From NCBI GenBank assembly GCA_963921825.1, contig OY997592.1:22881432-22945431 (forward strand): a stretch of 64,000 nucleotides of DNA. The letters run 5' to 3'. The translations under genes and the position numbers were made by a program. Of the stretch, positions 55,474 through 64,000 are shown one piece after another. Numbering within the stretch: position 1 is the stretch's first letter; each line of letters begins with the position of its first letter. This DNA comes from Erodium maritimum (lineage: Eukaryota; Streptophyta; Magnoliopsida; Geraniales; Geraniaceae). The notes beneath the pieces are model-generated. The model had not been told where the DNA came from. It did no database searches and saw only the letters and a program-made list of their open reading frames with translations.

Positions 55474-57229
55474 ATTTCCCACTTTGTGACTGTCCATGAA
55501 TGTCTTCACTTCACTCCTACTCATATAACTCCAGTAACCCCCCTAATGCTATGTCAATAAACTTATGAGATAGTGCGACATCTTCCTTCAATTAACCGTG
55601 AACGATATTTGAAGTTATGCATAACTTCAGCTTCTCCATTGTTACCCCTTTGGTCAACATATTTGTTGAATTCTTTGACCCAAGGATTTTCCTCAAGGAA
55701 AAAAAAACCATAATTCATTAATCTTATAATGAAATGAAATGACATCTCAACTGAATATGCTTCATCCTAGCATGAAACACAAGATTCTTGGCAAGGTGAA
55801 TGATGCCCTGACTATCGCTATACAATGCATTGTCTGCCTGTTTCTTCCCTAACTTCTCCAAGAAGTTCTTCAACCAAATCATTTTCTTTTCGTCTTATGA
55901 AATATCCATGTATTATACTTCAGTGGTTGAAAGAGCAACACTTTTATGCAGTCGAGACATCCAACTAACTGTTGTGCCACACAAAGTGAAGACATATCCT
56001 GTAGTACTCTTCCTCGTGTCCAAATATTCACCTAAGTCTGCATCATAAAACCTTCTAAGATCACATCCTTCTTCTTGAAATGTAGTGCAACCTTTGAAGT
56101 TCCTTTCAATTAGTGAAACAAACACTTGACTTCTTCCCAATGCTCTCTCCCAATATTAGACATGAATCTACTAATGACTCCCACTGCATGTGAAATGTCT
56201 GACCTTTTTGTACAAAGTACTGCGTACATCAAACTGCCTGTTGTCGATGCATATGGGACCTTAATCATTTTTTCTTTGTCCCCATCTGTCATAGGTGACT
56301 ATTCTATAGTGAGTTTGAAGTGACTTCCCAACAGTCTACTTCTTATCTTAGCATCATGGAGTCTGAACTTGTTCAAAATCTTCCTAACATACTTCTCTTG
56401 AGATAACTTTAAACTTCCATAAGAACGATCCCTACTAATGCTCATTCTGAGTATTTGCTTCGCTGCGCCCAAGTCCTTCTCAAACTCTTCAAATATTTGT
56501 CTCTTCAACTTGTTGATTTTTTCCATGTTGGATCATGCAATCAACATGTAATCAACATACAAAAATAATATTATGTAGGATTCATTGAGATGCTAAACAG
56601 AGAAATAATGATCCATGACATATCTTGAGTATCCACTCCTCATCATAAAATGGTCAAATTTCATGTACCACTGTCTTGGTGCTTGTTTCAGACTATACAA
56701 ACTCTTCTGCAGCTTGTAAACTAGGTCTTCACTCCCAACTCTCTAAAACCTTTAGGTTAAACCATATAACTATCTTCATCAAAATCACCATGTAAGAGCG
56801 GGATTTTCACATCTAGCTTCTCTAGATGAAGATCCTTTGCAACCACGATATCTAACATAAGAATGATAGTAGTCATTTTCACTAATGGAGAGGGTATCTT
56901 GTTGTAGTCAATTCTCTTTTTTTATTGAAAGACTTTGACCACTAACCTTGCCTTGTACCATCATGTTCTTCTTTGACGCTAAATACCTATTTATTTTGTA
57001 GAGTCTTCTTCCCAACTAGTAACTTAGTCAACAACCAAGTTTCATTCTTGTAAAGATACTTCATCTCTTCACCCTTTGGCTTACTCCCACTCAATCGAAT
57101 CATCCTTCTAAATTGCCTCTATATAACATTTAGGCTCTCCAATCTCGATCAACAACAATATCTCCTCAATATTTTCCACCACTTGTCTCTCACTACTTCC
57201 TGTAACATCTTCCGCAGTAATATCTTCCA

Positions 57230-59051
57230 TCCCCCGTCTCCCTACCCCCTCGGCCTCCGACCACTTTTCTCCCTCTCCTTCCTCCCACCCCTTTGTCTTC
57301 AATCTCCCGATAGATTGTTCCTCCGAGACCCTCGTTAGCCTCTTCACAGAATTTGGTCTGGTAAGCCGCAGTTACCTTCCGACCTCCCTCACTAGCACAA
57401 GAAAGAAGTATGGTTTTGGTTTCCTCCTCAACACCGAATCGACGACTGTGGCAATCTCTGCTCTCTCTCCCTCCATCTTCGGTTCAGAGTGATTCGTTGC
57501 CGATTACTGTAAGGGCCCTCGTCGGGGAGCCCCCACCCTCGCTTTTTAGTCTCGTTTGGCTCGTTGGCAGCTCCAACGTGGTCACTGGTTCGGATGCTCC
57601 TCCCTCTACTCCCCTTGGCCACCCCGGCTCCAGCCGCCCTTCCCTCACCTGCTCAGGCTACCCTAGTCCCTTTTGCGATTCTTTGCTTGGCTCCACCATC
57701 ATTGGTGTGTCTCGCGACAACCGCTCGGCCTCTGTGCTTCAAGACGATCTCCCATTCTCATTGGTTGGAGAGGTTCGAATTGCTAAAATTGGTGCCAGAA
57801 CATTTATGATATATTTCTCCTCGGTTGAGACTTTCAAGTCCTTGGAGGACAAGAATTGGTTGGAGCTCCAGCACCTATTCTTCGACTTCTTCTCAGACCT
57901 GAGCTCCGGTTAGATGGTGGTTGCTTCAGCTGGGTTTCCATGGCCGGAATTCTTCTCTCAGGATGGTCGCTGGATTCAATTCACAGCATAGATTCGACGG
58001 TCGGAACCCTAATAGCCGTTCACCCTTGCTCCTCCTCTTTTATGCGCCTAGATTTGGCTTTGTCCCTAAAATTTTCAGGCAATCTGGTCCCCGACAATTG
58101 CTTGGTCGAGCTTCAAATTAGCAGCTCCAAATATCCTGTTCGAGTAGTTGGAATCGAGCCTCACTTGTCCCTGACTTTGAACTGGACCTCGACGACTTTG
58201 AAGACTAAGAAGTGAGGTTAGACGACTGGTCTCCTCCCCACAAATCATCGGTGCCAGATTGGCCAGCGTCTCGCCCTCTCTCCTCTGTTCCTTCTCCTCC
58301 CGGTAATCGGAATCCTTTGTCGGAGCTCAGATCCGATCATTTCTTCCCAACATGTCAGTTGCAATTCCCCAGGAGCCTTGCCACTTCACCTCCCGTGCAC
58401 GCCGCCTCGTTCCCCAAGCTTTTAAATCCTAAGGTTACACGTGACTCAAGTTACTCCACTTCTCGAGGAGTTGCGAGCTCCACTCGGCGTGTGGGCCTTA
58501 CAACTTCGGACCGGGCCGATGATGAGGCTTAGTTGGGACCTATTTCTTTGGTCCAGAAGCTGGGCCCAGTTGAGTTTCTATTCCCAAGCCCAAGCCCTCT
58601 TCTACCTCTGATCCCAAGTCTCGCCCCCCCTAGTGCCTCCCGTGCCTCCGACCCCTTCGGTCGAGCCCTTAGAGTTCTCATCTTTTATCCCTGATATCCG
58701 CTCTCCAACTACCGACCCGGTTTCAATACCACCTCGTCCCAAATGGAAAAACAAACGGATTCGTAACGGTCATTAGAAGCTCAGTCGGGCTCTTAAGGAT
58801 GTCTGCCCCTCCAGATCCCTTCGGAAGAAGTATGAGGCTAAACGTGCTTGGGTCCTCTGTAAGTTGATGGGTTTCACCTCTTCGTGCAATGATAAGGACA
58901 CTATCAAAATGTTCCAAGATATCGGTTAACTTTGGCTCCCTTCTTTGTTTCTTCTCTTTAGTCTATTTGATCTTCTTCCTTTCGATTGTAATTCTCCCCT
59001 AGAGTGTATTGATTGGTTGAATAATATTTGTTTCTTTTGCTGATAAAAAAA
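57230..59051 (+). mobile_element. ORF1-only LINE (DUF4283 type), 13-bp TSD
   Basis: Perfect duplications GTAATATCTTCCA lie at 57217-57229 and 59052-59064. The 3' end is TTTGCTGATAAAAAAA, matching the other LINE tails here. Length is 1.82 kb. It encodes an ORF1-like protein relic (57410-58928) followed by a 120-bp 3' UTR and has no endonuclease or reverse transcriptase. It is inserted in the pol region of copia element B. Confidence 0.9.
57410..58928 (+). pseudogene. LINE ORF1 relic, DUF4283-like, frameshifted
   Basis: An N-terminal Ser/Pro-rich part is followed by VGEVRIAKIGARTFMIYFSS with ETFKSLEDKNW (about 57760-57870). In the next frame come the DUF4283-like GILLSGWSLDSIHSIDSTVG and LIAVHPCSSSFMRLDLAL, then DNCLVELQISSSKYPVRVVG (57950-58160). 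A third frame holds a Pro/Ser-rich region. The C-terminus has RPKWKNKRIRNGH and RKKYEAKRAWVLCKLMGF and stops at about 58928. So the protein's own C-terminus and 3' UTR are present, which argues against a simple 3' truncation. At least two frameshifts and one stop are present. Confidence 0.65.
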
Positions 59052-60387
59052 GTAATATCTTCCACTATTGCTTCTTCCTTTCGTTCAGGTTCTTTATTGA
59101 TATCATGCTTCATACCCAAGCGATCCTTGTACATAGCACTTTCACAGAAGGTGACATCTCTACTTCTAATGACTTTCATTTTGGTTAAATACCTTTTGGT
59201 AACCTTATACTCGGTCCACAAACCTTAAGGTCCCACATGTTTAAAAATGACCATTTTGGTACCCTTATGTTCGGTCCATGAACCTTTTGTGCATTTAGGG
59301 TTAAAAAACTAACGGATATTTCATTACGTTAGTCATGTGACACATATGCCAATTAAGTGGAGAGTTAAATGACAATTTTCCCTTATTTAAACCCATGGAT
59401 TTATAAGGATAATTATGATTTTACCCTCATTAAACATTAAACAGTAACTAAATTTAATAATATATAAAATTAAAACATATTAAATTGAATAAAATAATTA
59501 ACTCATATGTAAAAAAAGAAACCTAACCTAATCATGGTAAAAAAGAAACCTACATTAATCACCTAATCTACTCATCTTTCACTGTCTTTCACTTTCACTT
59601 TCATCTCTCATCGTCCTCATCTTCATCTGGTTTAGCGCTCTGCCGCCGCTCCTACAATCATCATCGCTGCTCGCCGGAGAAGAACCACCACCTTCTCAGC
59701 CAAGATATTCTCTAGCTTCATTCAAAGATCGGTGACGAGCAATGCACGAAAACTTCTTCTCGTTGACATCTCCGAAAAAGGCTTCACGTCCTCGTCTCCA
59801 CCTCTCTCTCTACAGGTGGTGAGGTCGGTGGCAATTTCTTAGCGTCTTTTTCTATATCTGTTCGTCTACATGCCCGACAAGGTCTGTGTTGCACGACTAG
59901 CTAGACATAAGGCTTGTTCTTGCTCTAACGAGGACTCACATCCTTGTCTCCTCCTATCGCTCTCTATGCGGCCACGAGGTAGGTGGTGTGTTTTACGCGG
60001 GGTAGTGGAGATTTATGCTTACATTTCTCCAGCCACCGGAGAACTCTACAAAAGCTCCCGGAGAAGCTATTCTCTACAGCTCGGAATTTGATACTTATTT
60101 CTAGATTTTGAATAAATTTTGACATTGATTTTGATTTTTGATTATGGATATTGATTTTGAATTAATACGATTCTGAGAAAATTTAGATTTAGATTTCTTG
60201 ATGTCTGGATATCAATTTTCATTTTCGAATCGATGTTTTGAAGGGATTGATTTTAATTTTGTAATCGATGTCTAGTGTTATTTGTAAAATCAATGTTTGG
60301 AAGGAGTGAATATTTTCTGGATTTTGAATCAGTCAAAAATGTCTATCTCTGTACATTGATCTTGATTTTTTTTTGTAATATCTAAAA

Positions 60388-60790
60388 GGGTAAACTACAA
60401 ATACCTATCCCAAACTTGTAGCGTTTAACTGATACATACCCTAAAGTTATTTTTTAACTGATACATACTCAGATGTTTATTTTTTTAACAGATAGCCCCA
60501 GCAGACAGGTAAAATGGCGAAAATGCCCTGAAGTGATTTTTTAAATAATTTTTAAAAAATAAACCTGAAGTGATTTAATAAGTACATATATATACCTAAC
60601 AAAAGTGATTTAAAAAAATATTTTTTAAAGTATTACTGAAATGTAGTTGAGGGTATTTTCGTCATTTTACCTATCTACTGGGGCTATCTGTTAAAAAACT
60701 AAACATCTGAGTATGTATCAGTTAAAAAAAACTTTAGGGTATGTATCAGTTAAACGCTACAAGTTTGGGGTAGGTATTTGTAGTTTACCC
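60388..60790. mobile_element. Mutator-like MITE, 403 bp, TSD TATCTAAAA
   Basis: Near-perfect inverted arms of over 130 bp start GGGTAAACTACAAATACCTA. The 9-bp duplication TATCTAAAA is perfect (60379-60387 and 60791-60799). The two arms could fold into one long hairpin. There is no coding capacity. Confidence 0.95.
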
Positions 60791-60922
60791 TATCTAAAAA
60801 GAGAAAAAGGATTTTTGTAAAAGAAAAATAAATAAATAATTTCTGAAAATTAATTATTTTTTATATAATCAATTTACAAAATAAAATTTATGAAAATTTA
60901 TTTGTAATATACAATTTAATTA

Positions 60923-62126
60923 GGGTTATTTACGATAAGGTCCCAAATGTTTCGTCCACGAACGATAAGGTACCCATATGTTTCAAATGACCAATTTGAT
61001 ACCAAATGATTTGTCCACAGACGGAAGTAGCATATTCCGTTAGAAAACTAACAGAATATTCCTCTAAATTAGACATATGCAGTTAAGTGGGGTGTGAAAT
61101 GACGATTTTACACTATCTTATTTTAAGCTTATAAAATTGATAGACAAAGTTACCATTATACCCTTAATTATAATACAATAAAAATATAATAATAAATGAA
61201 TAAATTTAAATTTTTTAAAATTTAAAATTAAAAAAAAAATAATAAAAATTTAAAATTTTAAAAATATTAAAAAAATTTAATATTAAAAATAATAAAATAA
61301 AATGTTAAATAAAAAATAAAATATTGAAATATTAAATAATAATAAAATAAAATATGAAAAAAACTCAAAAATAAAAAACTAAAAATATTACAATATCAAA
61401 ATAAAAAATAAAATACTAAAATAATTACAATATTAAAATAAAAATAAACAATACAAATATTTAAAAATATTAAAAATTATAAAATAAAATATTAAAACTA
61501 AAAAATATATATTTTTTAAATTAAATATTTAAATATTTAAAAATAATAAAATAAAGTAATAAAATAATATAATAATAATAAATAAAATAAAAAATGATAA
61601 AATAAAATAGAAAATATTAAAAAAAATATAAATTATAAAAATTGAAATAAAAAAATAAGAACTGATTTTGGAAAATAAAAACTGATTTTTGAATATAAAA
61701 ACTGATTTTTGAAAAAAAAACTGATTTTTAAATATAAAATCTGATTTTTTGGTATACAAAAAAACTGATTATTAAAAAAATAAAAACTGATTTTTGAAAA
61801 TAAAAACCAAATTCAGTTCTAAAAAAATATAACTTTAAAAAAATATATAATTTATTTATTTTATTTTGAAAATTAAAAATAATTAGAAAAGAAAAATTAA
61901 AGAAAAATAATAACTAAGGGTATAAGGGTCTTTTCACTCTTAAGTCAAAAGTCAACTGAAATGTCAAAGGGCAAAATAGTCATTCTACATAATTCTGTTA
62001 GTTTTTAACCCCATTAACCCATATCGTTCGTGGACGAAACATTTGGGTACCATATTGGAAAAAAATTCATTAGGGTACCTTATCGTTCATGGACGAATCA
62101 TTTGGGTACCTTATCGTAAATAATCC
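60923..62126. mobile_element. Mutator-like element, 1.2 kb, TSD ATTTAATTA
   Basis: Inverted ends GGGTTATTTACGATAAGGT and, on the other strand, GGATTATTTACGATAAGGT, with perfect 9-bp duplications ATTTAATTA (60914-60922 and 62127-62135). The interior is nearly pure A/T apart from its arms and includes an ACTGATTTTTGAA-type minisatellite (about 61665-61800). There is no gene; the minus-strand frame at 61529-61759 is low-complexity. Confidence 0.95.
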
Positions 62127-63505
62127 ATTTAATTATTTTTTTAGAATATTGTAAAAATAAATTATAAACAAAAATTAGAAGAAAAAATAAAGATTAAAAT
62201 TATAATTTTATAAAAAAGAAAATTAAAAATTAAATTAAAAAAAGATTATTTATGAATTATTTAAGAAATTAGTGACATTTTTATGAGTTAATTCAAATAT
62301 TAGTGAATTATTAAAAATTAATGATGAAGAAGGGTAAAATTGTCTTTCAACTCATAAGACATCTTAATTTGAAATCATAAAGGGTAAAACAGTCATTTGA
62401 CATTACTATACTATTTTTTTAACCCCAAAATGCACTTATTGTTTGTGGACTGAACTTAAGGGTACCAAAATGGTCATTTCTAAACATGTGGGACCTGAAG
62501 GTCCGTGGACCGAACATAAAGGTACAAAAAGGTATTTAACCGTTTCATTTTTTACTCATCATGGAATTTATACCACATGTCATCAGATCCATAACCAATG
62601 AATATACACATCTTTGCTTTTGGATGAAATTGGTCTCTATCAGAATCATTTACTCTCACATAAGAAACACAACTAAAAACTCGCAAATGTTGAAGATTTA
62701 CTTCTTTTCCATGCTATTATTCAGGAATCTTGAATCCCAAATGAACTGAAGGTCCACGATTGATGAGGTATGCTACTATGCTCACTACGTCTTCCCAAAA
62801 CCTTTTAGGAAGTCCTACTAGAATCCTCATGCTTTTCTCTCTCATTAAGTGTTCTGTTCATCTCAATAACACCATTACGCTTGGGTGTCAAGCTCAGTCT
62901 TCAACATCTTGATACCACACTCAACACAATAATCAATGAACTCATCACTACTATACTCACCACCACTGTAACACTTTAAACATTTCACTTTTACGTCAAT
63001 TTCATTCTCAACAATAACTTTCCACTTCTTACAGGTATTAAAAACTTCATCTTTGTACTTTAGAAAGTAAACCAATAAATCAATAGAGGTGACATAGTGG
63101 TGAGATCTAATAATGGATGGAACTTTTGTAGGTACATATGTCTGAATGCACCATTTCCAGCTTCTTCGCCTTAGGAGGCTTCCTTGACTTCGCGAATCTG
63201 ACTCGTTTTTGCTTTCCGACACACATGGTTTGTAAAAACAAACTTTCACATTCTTTAGTACTGGAATCTTCCTTTCTGAAGCTAACATCTTCTTTCTTTT
63301 CTCACTCATATGCCCAAATCGTTGGTGCCATATAGTTGAAGGATTATGCCCACCAGTAACTGCATTAACCTCCTCCACTAGCATCTCCGCCATGTACAAA
63401 GTTCCAAGCTTCTATCCTCGAGCAATAATAAATTTTCCTTTTGATACCTTCTATTAGCCATCCTTGACGGTTACACCGTATCCCAAACTATCTAGATGAC
63501 TTATG

Positions 63506-64000
63506 TGTTGGGTCTCGAGGTAGGGTTGGGGATGAACCAACTCGCAGCGGAAAACCAATGAAAACCAAGAGACGATTAAACCATGAAACAACTAACAAAG
63601 AATGGATTCACAAGAGAAGAATTCAGCACTATTTCTTACCAAAACAAGAACACCAGTTAACGAATGATTGGCTTGAGTCTCCAAGACGCCTACGTATCCA
63701 CATGGGAATCAAAGCCACGTAGTTGTTCTATTTGAGGACTCAAGAACACAAAAATGGAGGTGGAAACTAGCCAAACCCGAAATGGCCATGGAAGAGGGAG
63801 AGAAAATGTGTTTCCTATTCTTGTCTTGTGTTTGTTATGTTGAAAAAGATGACTTAAACATAACAAAACCCATACTTGTCCAACTAAAGGCATGGGACAA
63901 GCATGGTGACAAGTAAGGTGTAAATAGGACAAAGTATGGCAAGACAAGATTGGGTTAGGTGGTGAATCACCTACACCTTAATCCTTGTCTTGCTTACTTA
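63506..64000 (-). mobile_element. Copy of the 1.69-kb copia LTR, reverse orientation, cut by the window end
   Basis: It starts TGTTGGGTCTCGAGG, the reverse complement of the 3' end of the LTR at 13752-15439, and matches it to the end of the window. It interrupts the pre-integrase part of copia B. Whether it is a solo LTR or one end of a full element cannot be told. The flanking 5-mer is TTATG (63501-63505). Confidence 0.9.

Larger units (their letters stand above)
59183..62542. mobile_element. Mutator-like element, 3.4 kb, with two nested elements
   Basis: Long inverted ends: the left is GGTTAAATACCTTTTGGTAA...TCGGTCCACAAACC...AGGTCCCACATGTTTAAAAA, and the right repeats it in inverse (GGTTAAATACCTTTTTGTACC on the opposite strand). 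TTTCATTTT flanks it (59174-59182 and 62543-62551), a 9-bp duplication. It interrupts copia B. The left interior 59580-60110 is a gene-like block without a recognised domain. Two more elements sit inside (60388-60790 and 60923-62126). No transposase is present. Confidence 0.88.
55475..63505 (-). pseudogene. Ty1/copia relic B: integrase, RT, RNase H (interrupted)
   Basis: Minus-strand order from the right: GAG-pre-integrase and integrase with IWHQRFGHMSEK (about 63310), KYKDEVFNTCKKWKVIVENE and KCYSGGEYSSDEF (62900-63000), where the catalytic Asp of the usual SDNGGEY is lost; a KKVIRSRDV-like linker (59000-59180); then RT and RNase H: LGAAKQILRMSISRDRS (56299-56526), VPYASTTGSLMYA (about 56240), DADLGEYLDTRKSTTGYVF and VSWMSRLHKSVALSTTEVE (55913-56045), and GVEFIKY-like remains to 55480. 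Gag lies outside the window. Three insertions interrupt it: a LINE (57230-59051), a Mutator-like element (59183-62542) and an LTR (from 63506). The coding sense continues across the first two empty sites. Several stops make it inactive. Confidence 0.85.

Noticed and set aside
61529..61759. 76-aa Phe/Ile-rich minus-strand frame
   Set aside because: Translation of nearly pure A/T sequence inside a Mutator-like element.
1..64000. tRNA, rRNA or snRNA genes
   Set aside because: No pairing of A and B box words with a cloverleaf and no rRNA words were found by eye; a covariance search would be needed to exclude them fully.

Overview
This window is nuclear DNA from a flowering plant, most likely a eudicot. 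The host genes are plant genes with plant-type introns: an NC2-beta/DR1 gene and a MIZU-KUSSEI1-like (DUF617) gene. A broken psbX-like piece is also present, and nearly everything else consists of plant-type transposable elements. The species cannot be named from the sequence alone.

Layout. 1-7.1 kb: part of a retroposon tail, a complete PIF/Harbinger element (623-2743, TSD TAA) whose transposase has one in-frame stop, and decayed retroelement and LTR pieces. 7.3-8.3 kb: a non-autonomous hAT element. 9.1-10.0 kb: a small retroposon. 10.4-10.7 kb: a truncated psbX-like sequence. 10.7-16.2 kb: a Mutator-like element holding an ORF1-only LINE, itself split by a 1.7-kb solo LTR. 17.4-24.2 kb: a DUF4283/CCHC LINE relic, another LTR with its target duplication, and a second Mutator-like relic. 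24.2-27.5 kb: an element sitting in a TA repeat and filled with a 22-bp minisatellite that has a 266-bp higher-order period. 28.9-29.4 kb: a 448-bp solo LTR. 29.8-30.9 kb: a retroposon with an open frame.

31.3-37.4 kb is the only gene island. DR1 has five coding exons plus a 5' UTR intron, and the DUF617 gene lies about 1 kb downstream in the same orientation with no intron.

37.7-64 kb is a nest of elements. A CACTA element (38377-45432, TSD ACA) carries TNP2- and TNP1-like relics and a solo LTR. An inverted pair of copia LTR pieces is split by a Ty3/gypsy chromovirus (46116-52296, TSD TGAAG), which is itself split by an ORF1-only LINE. Two Ty1/copia relics follow. The second (55138 to beyond the window end) is interrupted by an ORF1-only LINE (13-bp TSD), by a Mutator-like element holding two further insertions (both with 9-bp TSDs), and by one more copy of the 1.7-kb LTR.

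The most unusual pattern is recurrent ORF1-only LINEs (1.6-1.8 kb). They keep ORF1, a 3' end with a short A tail, and target duplications, but show no endonuclease or reverse transcriptase. This resembles the half-L1 (HAL1) elements of mammals. No RNA genes or CRISPR arrays were seen.
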